Assembly (NCBI RefSeq): GCF_000515255.1
Contig: NZ_KI911559.1
Span: 93,500-157,499, forward strand
Direction of reading: 5' to 3'
Length of the DNA: 64,000 nt
Origin: Rhodovibrio salinarum DSM 9154
GTDB taxonomy: Bacteria; Pseudomonadota; Alphaproteobacteria; Kiloniellales; Rhodovibrionaceae
A program made the position numbers and the translations under genes. Each line of letters starts with the position of its first letter. The stretch's first letter is position 1. The notes beneath the pieces are model-generated. The model was not told where the DNA came from and ran no database searches. It worked only from the letters and a program-made list of their open reading frames with translations. Below are positions 17,824 through 26,803 of the stretch, piece by piece.

Positions 17824-19212
17824 TTAGGACGAAGACCGGGAGGCCGATCTTGACCCGCCACGGCAGCGGCGCGAGCCCCGTGCCACGTCCCGCACCAGCA
17901 TCTGTGGCCGCCACAGCGCAAAGATCCAGCCGCCGATCATGGCCATTGTGAGAACGATCCAGCCGAGGATCACGGCCCGGACACCCGGCGCGAGTGTCGG
18001 CAACTGCCGCGTCCCATCGACCAGGGGGCCGTAGAGGTCGCGTGTCTGGAAGAAACCCAAAGGGACGGACGCGGCTAGCACGCCGAGCGAAATCGCGCAC
18101 GCGGCCATCGTCCCCGGCCATCGGGCACGGGCTTTCCCGCCCGCCTCGCGGGCGAGCCGATGCACGTGCAACCACGTGCCGGTCAGGATCAAACCGCTGA
18201 GCGCCAAACCGAAGACGCACCAGACAAGCTTGCTGGCGAGGCCGCCGAAGTCACCGTAGTGCAAGGGATCGGCGGTATTCGCCCAGCGCCAGTACAGCGG
18301 CAGGTCCGAGGCGCGCTGGTCGTACAGCACCTCTCCCGTGTGCCTGTCCACGTACAGGCGGTTGGCGCGATCGCGCACCAGCAGATGGTCGGCTTGACCG
18401 TCAAGGTAGAGGGCACACTCCCCGGGACGCAGGTGTCGCAAATCCATGTCCGGCCGCACCGAGCGCGCCCGTGCCACGACCGCGTCCAGCGGCAGATCCG
18501 GGCGCGTGGACTCGCAGGTCGGTTGCGGCGCCGGATGAACGGAGGAGCTTTCGGCGCCGACATAGGCCATGATCCCGTCGGCGAATTCGTACCGGGCCCG
18601 TTCGATGCCGTACCACGCCCCGGTCACGCTGATCAGCAGCACGAACCACAGGCTCCAGAGACCGCCCGTCTTGTGCAATTCGGACCAAAGCGTCCGGCCT
18701 TTGCCCGCCTTGAACCGGAAAAAGCGGGTCCACCAGCGTTTGTAGAAACAGAGGGCGCCCACAAGTGACACCAACATCGTCACAGCGAACGCGGAGACGA
18801 ACAAAACGCCCCATTGCGTCGGGAAAAACAGATTCCGGTGAAGACTGCGGAAGAACCGCCAGACGTTCATATAGCTGTAGGCGCCGCGCACCTCGGCGGT
18901 ATAGGGGTCGACATAGACACGCACGCGCGCCTGTTCCGGCCGGTTGATCAGCACTTCGGCCGCCGAGCGGGGATAGAGCGGGGCCTGGAGCGATGTCACC
19001 TGAGCTTCAGGAAAGGCCGCTTCGACCGCAGCCAAGATATCGCCCCAGCTCGCCCGCTCCGCACCGACGGCAACCCGCGCTTCCGGCGTCACCAACCAGT
19101 CGATCTCGTGCGAGAGCGTCGCGACGGTCCCGCTCCAACAGATCACGAACAGCAGCAGGCCGGTAATCACCCCCGTGAAGCTGTGCACACGAAACCAGGC
19201 ACGTGTCTTCAT
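17824..19212 (-). CDS. PepSY-associated transmembrane (iron-regulated/siderophore-related) protein
   Basis: A 462-residue membrane protein of the PepSY_TM type: N-terminal segment HSFTGVITGLLLFVICWSGTVATLSHEIDW near residues 10-39, a second segment near WGVLFVSAFAVTMLVSLVGALCF, LHKTGGLWSLWFVLLISVTGAWYG, and two more near the C-terminus. Conserved His residues (HS near 10, LHK, LHYGDFGG) suggest haem or metal contact as in FhuF/PiuB-like proteins, which help reduce or release iron from imported chelates. It follows the TonB receptor gene by 43 bp. The C-terminus is odd (RGSRRCRGGSRSASRSSS); another frame over the last 80 bases reads LAPLPWRVKIGLPVFVLREL, so a late frameshift is possible. Confidence 0.82.
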   Translation of the reverse strand: MKTRAWFRVHSFTGVITGLLLFVICWSGTVATLSHEIDWLVTPEARVAVGAERASWGDILAAVEAAFPEAQVTSLQAPLYPRSAAEVLINRPEQARVRVYVDPYTAEVRGAYSYMNVWRFFRSLHRNLFFPTQWGVLFVSAFAVTMLVSLVGALCFYKRWWTRFFRFKAGKGRTLWSELHKTGGLWSLWFVLLISVTGAWYGIERARYEFADGIMAYVGAESSSVHPAPQPTCESTRPDLPLDAVVARARSVRPDMDLRHLRPGECALYLDGQADHLLVRDRANRLYVDRHTGEVLYDQRASDLPLYWRWANTADPLHYGDFGGLASKLVWCVFGLALSGLILTGTWLHVHRLAREAGGKARARWPGTMAACAISLGVLAASVPLGFFQTRDLYGPLVDGTRQLPTLAPGVRAVILGWIVLTMAMIGGWIFALWRPQMLVRDVARGSRRCRGGSRSASRSSS

Positions 19213-19255
19213 GACACCGCCGTCGCTATGGTCGCATCGACCCCACTTCCCAACG

Positions 19256-21709
19256 TCAGAACGTAAGCGAAAGCGTCCCCATCACCGTCAAAGGCGCACC
19301 GGGGTGGATCTCTCTTCGGCCGCGGGAAGCCTCGATGTATTCCACGTCGAACAGATTCTGGATATTGAGGGATGTCTGGATGTTCTCGCTATAGTTATAG
19401 AACACCGTGGCATCGGTGCGCACATAGCCATCCACATCGAAGGTATTTTCCAGGTCACCCTTGCGGGCACCGACCGCAAACAGGCCGCCGCCAAATCCAA
19501 AACCTTTGAGCGAGCCCCGCTGAAACTCGTAGGTCGACCAAAGACTGCCGCTGATCTCGGGAACGTTGGCCAGCCGGTTGCCGACCTCGATCGTATTATC
19601 TTCCGTGACCTCGGCGTCTATGTAAGCGCCGGAGGCGATCACCTTCCAACCGGGCAGGATCTCACCCGTGATATCCAGTTCGACCCCTCGGCTCCGCTGT
19701 TCGCCCGTTTGCACCGAAAAGCCCGGATTGTCCGGATCGGCGGTCAGCACGTTTTCGCGCGTTAGCTGGAACGCGGCCAAGGTGGTCGAGACCCGTCGGT
19801 CGAAGAACTCCGTCTTGACGCCGACCTCGTATTGCTCGCCGGTTTCAGGCTCGAAGGGCGAGCCTGCGTAGGTGGACCCGATCTCGGGTTGGAACGACTG
19901 GCTGTAGCTGGCGTACAGCGACACCCGGTCGACGGGTTTGTAGACAAGACCGAGTCTGGGCGAGAATTCGCGCTCGGTCTGATCGGACGTCACCGCCCCG
20001 TTGCGCTTGCTGCGAATGTCCGCGTAGTCGAAACGCCCCCCGGCGAGGACCTGCCAGTGATCGCCGATCGACACCTGATCCTGCAGGTACAGCCCGACAT
20101 TGTTGATGCGGTTATCGGTCGTGGTCGACGACCCGAACGTCCCGGGCTGCGCGCCATAGACCGGATCAAAAATATCGATGGGGGCTAGGCTTGCGATGGC
20201 ATACTCGACCTCGCGTTCGGCCCGGGCCGCTTCAACACCGATCAGCACCTCGTGCTCGAGGAGCCCGGTCTCGAACGCGCCGATTACATCGTTCTGAAGG
20301 CGCAGTTCACGGATGTCGTCATGCTGGCGAAACGTCCGGCGATCGAGCGTCCTGTTGTCGGCCTGAAGACCGCGATTGTCCGCGCTGAAGCGCGATGCAT
20401 TCCCGGTGACGAAGCGCGCCGAGTTACGCACCTTCCACGAGTCATTGAACTCGTGCTCCAGGAGGTAGCGCAGCCGTGTCTGGTCCGCCTCGTACTTCGA
20501 GAACCGTTCGCCGAAATAGCGGCTGTGCGGAACATCGGCAACGCGATCACCAACCGCGGTTAAGCCCCGGTCGAATTGGTTCTCCTGCTCCGCGTACTGC
20601 GCGCTCAACGTAAGCCGCGTATCCGGCGAAATGTCCCATGTGCCGATCGGGGCAACGAACACGCGCTCGGAATCAATGAAATAATCCCGGAAGCTGTCAC
20701 TCCGCTGGTAGGCGCCGTTGACCCTGAATTTCAGGCTCTTGCTTGCATTCAGGGGGGTGGAGACATCCACCGTTGGACGCACGAACTCATAGCTACCGAC
20801 CGTCACATCCGCAGCGTAACGCGGCTCATCCAGGGGCTTTTTGGTCACCAGGTTGACCAGACCGCCCGGCCCCCCCTGCCCATAAAGCACCGATGCCGGG
20901 CCCTTGAGAACCTCCACGCGCTCGACATTGGCAAGATCAAGGAAGATCTCGTCCCCGAAGAAGGGGTTACTGGTCATCCCGTCAGACGTGAAAGCAAACT
21001 GCTCGAACCCCCGTATCCGCAGCACCTCCGCGCGGTTGCCAAAGGTGCCGCCCGCTTGAACGTTACTGACGTTCTTGGCGACATCCGCCAGGCTGTTGGC
21101 CTTCTGATCCTCGATGACCTCACGTGGCACCACCTGGATGGCCTGAGGCACATCGATCAGTGGCGTGTCCGTCCGCGTCGCCGTTGCCGAGCGGGAGGCC
21201 TTGTAGCCGTCGACCGGCCCGTAAGCCGACTCGGTTGCCCCTTCCACCGTGATCGGCCCGAGCTGCAAAGGACCGGCACCGTCCTGCGTTCCTGGCTTTG
21301 TCAGCGTCACGGTATTCGCGTCGGAAAAGCGATACTGCAGTCCGGTACCAGCAAGCAGACGGCTCAGCGCCTCTTCAGGCGTGTACGAACCTTGCACGCC
21401 CTGGGTCTGGCGTTCGGCCGTCATCTCCGCCGGGTAGAGGAGTTGTAGGTCGACGGCCTGAGAGAAGGCCAGCAGCGCCGTCTGCAGGTCGCCTGCGGGA
21501 ATGTCGAAGCGCTGGGCCTCAGCCGCCTGGGCGAGCTGGGCAGACCCTTGTGCGGTCTCGCGCACAGGCTGCGCCCCCTCGTCGGCCGAAGCCGGAATAG
21601 CGGCCAGCGCCAGCAGCGAGCCCCCTGTGAGCAAAGCCCCCATGCGATACCAAAGCGCTCGGTCCCGCGTGGCGGGCCTGCTGCTGCCCGTGTTCCCCCA
21701 GGTGTTCAT
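19256..21709 (-). CDS. TonB-dependent siderophore receptor with N-terminal signalling (STN) domain
   Basis: An 817-residue outer-membrane receptor. After a signal region (MGALLTGGSLLALAAIPASADE) comes an STN/secretin-like domain (about 64-130, FDIPAGDLQTALLAFSQAVDLQLLYPAEM), then the plug (DVPQAIQVVPREVIEDQKANSLADV; VERVEVLKGPASVLYGQGGPGG) and a 22-strand barrel ending LTVMGTLSLTF with terminal Phe. The STN domain contacts the FecR-type anti-sigma factor encoded just upstream, so ligand binding should switch on FecI. FhuA/FpvA-type ferric siderophores are the likely ligand. A strong terminator separates it from fecR, so it has its own promoter in 21710-21844. Confidence 0.93.
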   Translation of the reverse strand: MNTWGNTGSSRPATRDRALWYRMGALLTGGSLLALAAIPASADEGAQPVRETAQGSAQLAQAAEAQRFDIPAGDLQTALLAFSQAVDLQLLYPAEMTAERQTQGVQGSYTPEEALSRLLAGTGLQYRFSDANTVTLTKPGTQDGAGPLQLGPITVEGATESAYGPVDGYKASRSATATRTDTPLIDVPQAIQVVPREVIEDQKANSLADVAKNVSNVQAGGTFGNRAEVLRIRGFEQFAFTSDGMTSNPFFGDEIFLDLANVERVEVLKGPASVLYGQGGPGGLVNLVTKKPLDEPRYAADVTVGSYEFVRPTVDVSTPLNASKSLKFRVNGAYQRSDSFRDYFIDSERVFVAPIGTWDISPDTRLTLSAQYAEQENQFDRGLTAVGDRVADVPHSRYFGERFSKYEADQTRLRYLLEHEFNDSWKVRNSARFVTGNASRFSADNRGLQADNRTLDRRTFRQHDDIRELRLQNDVIGAFETGLLEHEVLIGVEAARAEREVEYAIASLAPIDIFDPVYGAQPGTFGSSTTTDNRINNVGLYLQDQVSIGDHWQVLAGGRFDYADIRSKRNGAVTSDQTEREFSPRLGLVYKPVDRVSLYASYSQSFQPEIGSTYAGSPFEPETGEQYEVGVKTEFFDRRVSTTLAAFQLTRENVLTADPDNPGFSVQTGEQRSRGVELDITGEILPGWKVIASGAYIDAEVTEDNTIEVGNRLANVPEISGSLWSTYEFQRGSLKGFGFGGGLFAVGARKGDLENTFDVDGYVRTDATVFYNYSENIQTSLNIQNLFDVEYIEASRGRREIHPGAPLTVMGTLSLTF

Positions 21710-21844
21710 CTAATCCACTCCCCCTCGTCGGTAACGCCGCTAAAGCGCAGGGCGGCAGACCGCCTGTGCGTCAATGTCACGGGTTAGACCGATCGGGGAG
21801 CCGGCCTCCTGACCCTCACCAACGAGAAAAATGCGCGGACATGG

Positions 21845-21868
21845 AAAAAAGTCGGGCCTCGGCCCGAC
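21845..21868 (-). terminator. Rho-independent terminator after fecR
   Basis: GTCGGGC-CTCG-GCCCGAC (21851-21868) is a perfect stem; on the minus strand it is followed by six U residues (21845-21850). It begins 8 bp after the fecR stop codon and separates fecIR from the receptor gene. Confidence 0.9.
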
Positions 21869-21875
21869 CTGGGCC

Positions 21876-22898
21876 TCAGCCGTCGGCGCGCAGCAAGGTG
21901 AGCCAGGGGGTGACATGGATGACGTCGACCGGCAGCGTCGCCTCGATGGCGGCAAGCGCCCGGCCGGTATCGTCGAGCCGGAAGACCCCCGTGAAACGCG
22001 CCTCAGCGATCGCGGACTCGAGGAACAGGATAGCGCCAGGGCGATAGCGGTCGAGTTCGGCCACCACGTCACGCAGGCGCCGATCGGAAAAGACCAGCCG
22101 ACCGTGGCGCCAAGCGGTCAGCGCCGCCACATCGGCGTGTCGCGTCTCGATGCCGCCCACAGGGCCGTAGCGCGCCACCTCGCCCGCCCCCAGCGTGACG
22201 CCGTCCGGGTCATCGCCTCCGGTTTGTCCACGGGCCACGCGGACCTGCCCCTCGACGACGCCCACGCGCACGGCCGCGTCCGCTTCACGCACGGCGAACG
22301 CCGTGCCAAGCGCTTGCGCCGTGCCGTCGCCCGCTGTCACCCGGAACGGTCGGTCCGGTTCGGACGCCACGGTAAAAAAGGCTTCGCCGCGCAGCAGCTC
22401 GACGCAGCGGCAGTCGTCGCCCAGGTCGACCGTGAGCGCCGTATCGGTGTTGAGGCGAACCACCGAGCCATCGGCCAAGGCCGCTTCCCGGGTTTCGCCA
22501 ACAGCCGTGGCGTAGTCGGCCCGCAAGCTGTCCGTGCCGCCCAATGCCCACAGGCCAACGACCCCGGCGACCAAGATAGCTGCTGCCACCGGCCACACAT
22601 GGCTTCGACGCCGAGGAGAACTCTCTTCTTTGTGCCGAGCACACTGATCGGATGGGGGACTCCCGGTCGCGGCGCCGGGCCGCGGATCGGGCAGGCCGCC
22701 AAGCTCGCCCCAGAGCGCCTGCGCATCTTCATACGCCGCGCGATGGGCGGGATCGCGATCGAGCCAGGCTTGGAAGGCACGGCGGTCCGCTTCGCTGACA
22801 GCATCGGAGGTCATGCGCACGAACCACGCGGTCGCTTCTTCGGCCAGCGCGTCGTTGTGCGGACCTGTATTCGCCGAGCGGCGCCTCGGTCGTGTCAT
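21876..22898 (-). CDS. fecR: FecR-type anti-sigma factor (membrane sensor)
   Basis: From the ATG at 22896-22898 it has 340 residues; a TTG nine codons upstream is an alternative start. The cytoplasmic N-terminal domain shows the FecR/DUF4880 pattern EATAWFVRMTSDAVSEADRRAFQAWLDRDPAHRAAYE. A single membrane segment follows (VWPVAAAILVAGVVGLWALGG, about residues 100-120). The periplasmic FecR domain contains ETREAALADGSVVRLNTDTALTV, GEAFFTVASEPDRPFRVTAGDG and ALGTAFAV. It binds the STN domain of the adjacent receptor and controls the sigma factor encoded upstream. Confidence 0.92.
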   Translation of the reverse strand: MTRPRRRSANTGPHNDALAEEATAWFVRMTSDAVSEADRRAFQAWLDRDPAHRAAYEDAQALWGELGGLPDPRPGAATGSPPSDQCARHKEESSPRRRSHVWPVAAAILVAGVVGLWALGGTDSLRADYATAVGETREAALADGSVVRLNTDTALTVDLGDDCRCVELLRGEAFFTVASEPDRPFRVTAGDGTAQALGTAFAVREADAAVRVGVVEGQVRVARGQTGGDDPDGVTLGAGEVARYGPVGGIETRHADVAALTAWRHGRLVFSDRRLRDVVAELDRYRPGAILFLESAIAEARFTGVFRLDDTGRALAAIEATLPVDVIHVTPWLTLLRADG

Positions 22899-23021
22899 GC
22901 CGTCCCGTTGCCAGCAGTCTCGCAAGCGACCCGCGCCGGCGGCGTCGCCCCAGACGGTCGCGCGCTTGGTTCACGATCTTGGACTGCCCGCGGGCAGCGC
23001 CTCCTGACTGGGAAGATGCAA

Positions 23022-23540
23022 TTATTTCCCGGCGGCGTCGAGGCAACGACGGCAGTGCACCAGGGCGCGGATGATGTGCTTCTCCACCATGTTCCGGGAA
23101 ATCCCCAGGCGGGCCGCGATCTCGCCGTTGGCGAGTCCGTCAAGCCGGCTCATCAGAAAGACCTCGCGGCAGCGCGGGGATAACGCGTCCACGGCTTCGG
23201 CCAGCAGCAGAAGGCGCTCCCGCGCGAGGGCGGCGGTTTCCGCATCCGGCTCGGAGCACGCCACCGCCTCGGGTACCGGGCTGCCGTCGACGACGCCCGC
23301 GTGCGTGCGCTCCCGCGCCATGCGGTCGCGGGCAGCATTCGCGGCCACCTGGAACAGATAGGCCCGGGGCTCCTCCACGGGCCGTCCTGGCGTGCGGCGA
23401 AGCAGACGCAGCCACGCCTCCTGAGACACCTCAGCCGCCGTCTCCTCGCAGCGCAGCATGCGCACGAGAAACCGGCGCAACGCCGTCTGATGCTGGCGGT
23501 ATAGCGCCTCCACCGCAAGCTCCTGCGCCGAGGATCCCAT
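23022..23540 (-). CDS. fecI: FecI-like ECF sigma factor
   Basis: The ATG at 23538-23540, preceded by GGGACGGGAG, gives 172 residues, the usual ECF length; longer in-frame extensions upstream lack ribosome sites. Region 2 is QTALRRFLVRMLRCEETAAEVSQEAWLRLLRR, and region 4 is DALSPRCREVFLMSRLDGLANGEIAARLGISRNMVEKHIIRAL, the FecI-specific VEKHI form. It should direct RNA polymerase to the receptor promoter when FecR signals. fecR follows about 120 bp downstream. A Fur-box-like palindrome lies about 115 bp upstream. Confidence 0.93.
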   Translation of the reverse strand: MGSSAQELAVEALYRQHQTALRRFLVRMLRCEETAAEVSQEAWLRLLRRTPGRPVEEPRAYLFQVAANAARDRMARERTHAGVVDGSPVPEAVACSEPDAETAALARERLLLLAEAVDALSPRCREVFLMSRLDGLANGEIAARLGISRNMVEKHIIRALVHCRRCLDAAGK

Positions 23541-23651
23541 GCTCCCGTCCCATCCGCGTCCCGGCCTCCCTACGGCGCGTCGCCATCCGCGCGCTCCTGC
23601 TTGAGGGCACCCTCGGGAATACCTGACTGTTTGAATCGGGATGGACGTTAG

Positions 23652-23674
23652 TGAGAATGCGAACCACTCGCAAC
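23652..23674 (-). promoter_or_regulatory. Probable Fur box upstream of fecI
   Basis: Read on the minus strand, TTGCGAGTGGTTCGCATTCTCA contains TGCGA/TCGCA arms five bases apart (23658-23672) and matches the GC-rich variant of the Fur motif (NATGANTCNCATT type). Its place ahead of fecI fits iron repression of the signalling pair. Confidence 0.55.
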
Positions 23675-23712
23675 AATGAATCGCCGCGCCAACAGGCAAC
23701 GGCCACTCCCCC

Positions 23713-24615
23713 TCAGCCGTAACCTTCGGGGGTCGTTCGCGGGCGGCGCTCGCGGTAAGCGACGTAGACCGAGCTCACGAAGATCATGCTCCCGCCGACC
23801 CACGTGAACAGGTCCGGCACCTCGGCGAAGAACACAATCCCGAACAGGCTGGCCCAGACCAGCTTGAGGAAATCGAACGGCAACACGACGCTGGTGTCCG
23901 CCAGCGCAAAGGCCCGCGACAGGGACAGCTGTACCACGCTCCCCAAGGCCCCGATCCCAACCAGCCAGCCCCACTGGATCGGTGTCGGCCATTTCCAGAC
24001 CAGTAACGCCGGCACCAGGGTGAAGAGCCCCACGAAGAAGGCCGCCCACACGGTGATGGATAGGGAGCTTTCCGTCTCCGTCAAACGCTTGATCACGATC
24101 ATCGCGCCCGCCCAGACGACGCTGGCGCCCAAAGCCAACAAGGCGCCATCCCCAAGCAGTTCGCCGCCCGGGCGCAGGATCAGCAACGTGCTGGCAAAGC
24201 CAACAACGAGGGCTGACCAGCGGCGTGCGCCCACACGCTCGCCAAGGATCAGGATTGCCAGCAGCGTCGCGAAGAGCGGCGCGGTGAAGTTGATGGCGGA
24301 AACCGTCGCCAGAGGGGCTAGGCTCACGGCCCAGAAGAACGACAACATCCCGACAGCGTTGAGCGCGCCGCGCAACACGTGCAGCCAGGGGTGCGACGTG
24401 CGCACCACGGCTGCGCCCCCGGCGTGCCAGATCACCGGCAGCAGCATGATCAGGCCGATCAGGCAGCGGAAGAAGCTGATTTGCGCCGGATGAAGGTCGC
24501 TCGACAGCACCTTCACCGCCGACACCATAACGGTGTTGGTGAAACCGGAGAGCACCATGAAGCCGATACCGAGAAGCGCCGGCGCGCTCACCCCCTGCGG
24601 TAAGCGCAGACTCAT
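23713..24615 (-). CDS. EamA/DMT-family membrane transporter
   Basis: From the ATG at 24613-24615 it has 300 residues and ten hydrophobic segments in two EamA repeats, the first beginning LLGIGFMVLSGFTNTVMVSAVKVL and the second ALLALGASVVWAGAMIVIKRL. Typical motifs are NAVGMLSFFWAVSLAPLATVSAINFTAPLFATLLAILILGERV (end of repeat 1) and ALADTSVVLPFDFLKLVWASLFGIVFFAE. Such DMT proteins export amino acids or other metabolites. It lies 148 bp after the flavin demethylase-like gene on the same strand and may export an intermediate. A much longer reading frame upstream is not protein-like. No clear ribosome site was found. Confidence 0.85.
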   Translation of the reverse strand: MSLRLPQGVSAPALLGIGFMVLSGFTNTVMVSAVKVLSSDLHPAQISFFRCLIGLIMLLPVIWHAGGAAVVRTSHPWLHVLRGALNAVGMLSFFWAVSLAPLATVSAINFTAPLFATLLAILILGERVGARRWSALVVGFASTLLILRPGGELLGDGALLALGASVVWAGAMIVIKRLTETESSLSITVWAAFFVGLFTLVPALLVWKWPTPIQWGWLVGIGALGSVVQLSLSRAFALADTSVVLPFDFLKLVWASLFGIVFFAEVPDLFTWVGGSMIFVSSVYVAYRERRPRTTPEGYG

Positions 24616-24763
24616 CGGGCCGTGACGGGCGCCCCACCCCCGTGCAGGGCCACGGCCGAGGCGACGCCAAGCCTGCCCCACTCCAGGGAACGCGCGTCCC
24701 CTCCCCAGAGGGGGCTTATCGGGCAGCACCTTGGCGCGCCTGCATCCAAGCCCAGCATCCCGT

Positions 24764-26803
24764 TCAGATCGCCCGGCAAATGCGATTCGCGTCGAGCATC
24801 GCGGCGTGAACATCACGCGAGGACACAGCGTCGCCGATCCGGTAGAGCTCGAAGGTGTCTGCTGCCCCCTGCGCAACAGGTTGGGGGCGCGCCGCGGCCA
24901 TTGCGGCGGGATCGATCGCGCCTGCGTTGCGCGACCGCGGCGCGAGTTCGAAGAACAGTTCGTCCAGCGGATACGTGCCGCGCTCGATGACCAGACGGTC
25001 CGCCTCGATCTCCGTCTCGGCACCCGTGTACTCGTTGACGAAACGCGCCGTGACACGGTTGCCACTGCGCCTGCAGGACACCAGGCGCAGATCGGGATGG
25101 ATTGCGGTGCCGGCACGGTAGAGCGCCCGCTTAACATGCGGACGTTCAAGATAGCTCATCTCTTTGCCGAAAGAGTCGTCGGGGGTGACGAAGGTCATGT
25201 CCTGCCCAGACTCGGCCAGCATCTCGGCGACGCTCGCACCGGCCACGGTGCCGACGGCGTCGTAGAAAAGTAAATCGCCGCTCGGCGTCGGCAGGGTTTC
25301 GAGAAGTTCCCAGACCGAGCCGACAGGCGCGTCCTCTCCAAGAGTGTCTTCGAGCGTGTCAGGGAGCCCGCCGGTCGCAAGGATCACGACATCGGGCGCG
25401 AGCGCCTCAATGTCCTCGGCTTCGGCATAGGTGTTGTAGCGAATCTCGACCCCCAGGTGCCCCAGCTCGGCAACCCGCCAATCGACGATCCCAATGAGGT
25501 CGCGTCGGCGCGGCATCCGGGCCGCGAGCCGAAGCTGGCCGCCCGCCTCGGGTGCCGCTTCAAATACCGTCACATGGTGGCCGCGAACCGCAGCAACGCG
25601 CGCGGCTTCAAGCCCACCAGGCCCAGCGCCGACCACGACGACCCGCCGGGCCCGTTCGGCAGGTGCGATCTCGTGCGGCAGGGTCATCTCGTTGCCGACC
25701 GAGACGTTGTGGATGCAGCGCCGCTGCCAGGAACAGTAGGTCGCGCCGACGCACGGGCGGATGCGTTCCTCTTCATCTGCCTCGATCTTGGCGACGATCT
25801 CTGGGTCGGCGATGTGCGCGCGGGTCATCCCGACCATGTCCACGAGACCTTCGCTGATGGCGTGCCGCGCCGTGGCGAGGTCGTTGATCCGCGCGGCATG
25901 AAACACCGGCCGCGACAGGAAGGACTTGAACTTGCCCACCGCCGCGAGCTGCGGCGCGAGCGCGAGATGCATCCCGGGCATGTAGTTGGAGAGCCCGATC
26001 TCCGTGTCGATCCGCCCATGCGAAAGGTTGAAGAAATCCACGAGGCCGGAGGTATCGTGGAGCCGCGCGATCTCGGCATACTCCTCGTCCGGCAGAGCGG
26101 CCTGCTCGCCATCCCCCACAGCCATTCGAATCCCAACGAGCATGCCGTCGCCGGCCGCCTCGCGGACCGCCTCGAGCGCCATCAGGCCAAAACGGCAGCG
26201 CTTCTCCAGCGAACCGCCGAAGTCATCGGTCCGCTGGTTGACCTCGGGCGACCAGAACTGCCCGATCAAGTGACTGGTGACGTGCAGTTCCACCCCGTCG
26301 AGTCCAGCTTCGCGGCAGCGTCGCCCGGCCTCGCCAAAGTCCCGCACAACACGGTCGATATCGGCACGATCCATGGCACGCGCGAACCCGCGATGGCGCG
26401 GTTCGCGATAGCGTGACGGCGCAATGGTCGGCAACCAATTGTCAGCCCGCCAATGGCTACGCCCGCCCAGATGCGTGAGCTGGCACATGGCCGCCGCCCC
26501 GTGGCCATGGATGCGCTCAGCCATTTCGGCCAGATGGGGAACGACGGCATCGCTGTTCAGATCGATCTGGCCGAAGACCGAGCCCGAGTCAGGCGAAACG
26601 CTCGCGGAGCCGCCAAACATGGTGAGCGCGATACCCCCACGCGCCTTGGCCTCGTGATAGTCCTTGTAGCGGTCGTCCGGCATGGCCCCATTGACGAAGC
26701 CAAGCGCGTGACTCGTCGACATGACGCGGTTGCGCAGGACCAGCGGACCAATGGTCAGCGGCGTCAGCAGGGGATCATTTTTTCGCATCTTGATTAAGGC
26801 CAT
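24764..26803 (-). CDS. Old-yellow-enzyme-type NADH:flavin oxidoreductase fused to FAD/NAD domain (N-methyl amino acid demethylase / dienoyl-CoA reductase class)
   Basis: A 679-residue protein (ATG 26801-26803; 26786-26788 is an alternative). The N-terminal FMN barrel has LLTPLTIGPLVLRNRVMSTSHA, the segment MCQLTHLGGRSHW and DGVELHVTSHLIGQFWSPEVNQRTDDFGGS. The linker has cysteines at about 351, 357 and 363 (RPCVGATYCSWQRRCIHN). The C-terminal half is an FAD/NAD(P) domain (VVVVGAGPGGLEAARVAAVRGHHVTVFEA). This layout is shared by trimethylamine and histamine dehydrogenases, 2,4-dienoyl-CoA reductase and the stachydrine/N-methylproline demethylases; the CVGAxYC...CIHN form is closest in my memory to the demethylases. 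It is divergent from an aldehyde dehydrogenase. Substrate is inferred to be an N-methylated amine. Confidence 0.8.
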   Translation of the reverse strand: MALIKMRKNDPLLTPLTIGPLVLRNRVMSTSHALGFVNGAMPDDRYKDYHEAKARGGIALTMFGGSASVSPDSGSVFGQIDLNSDAVVPHLAEMAERIHGHGAAAMCQLTHLGGRSHWRADNWLPTIAPSRYREPRHRGFARAMDRADIDRVVRDFGEAGRRCREAGLDGVELHVTSHLIGQFWSPEVNQRTDDFGGSLEKRCRFGLMALEAVREAAGDGMLVGIRMAVGDGEQAALPDEEYAEIARLHDTSGLVDFFNLSHGRIDTEIGLSNYMPGMHLALAPQLAAVGKFKSFLSRPVFHAARINDLATARHAISEGLVDMVGMTRAHIADPEIVAKIEADEEERIRPCVGATYCSWQRRCIHNVSVGNEMTLPHEIAPAERARRVVVVGAGPGGLEAARVAAVRGHHVTVFEAAPEAGGQLRLAARMPRRRDLIGIVDWRVAELGHLGVEIRYNTYAEAEDIEALAPDVVILATGGLPDTLEDTLGEDAPVGSVWELLETLPTPSGDLLFYDAVGTVAGASVAEMLAESGQDMTFVTPDDSFGKEMSYLERPHVKRALYRAGTAIHPDLRLVSCRRSGNRVTARFVNEYTGAETEIEADRLVIERGTYPLDELFFELAPRSRNAGAIDPAAMAAARPQPVAQGAADTFELYRIGDAVSSRDVHAAMLDANRICRAI

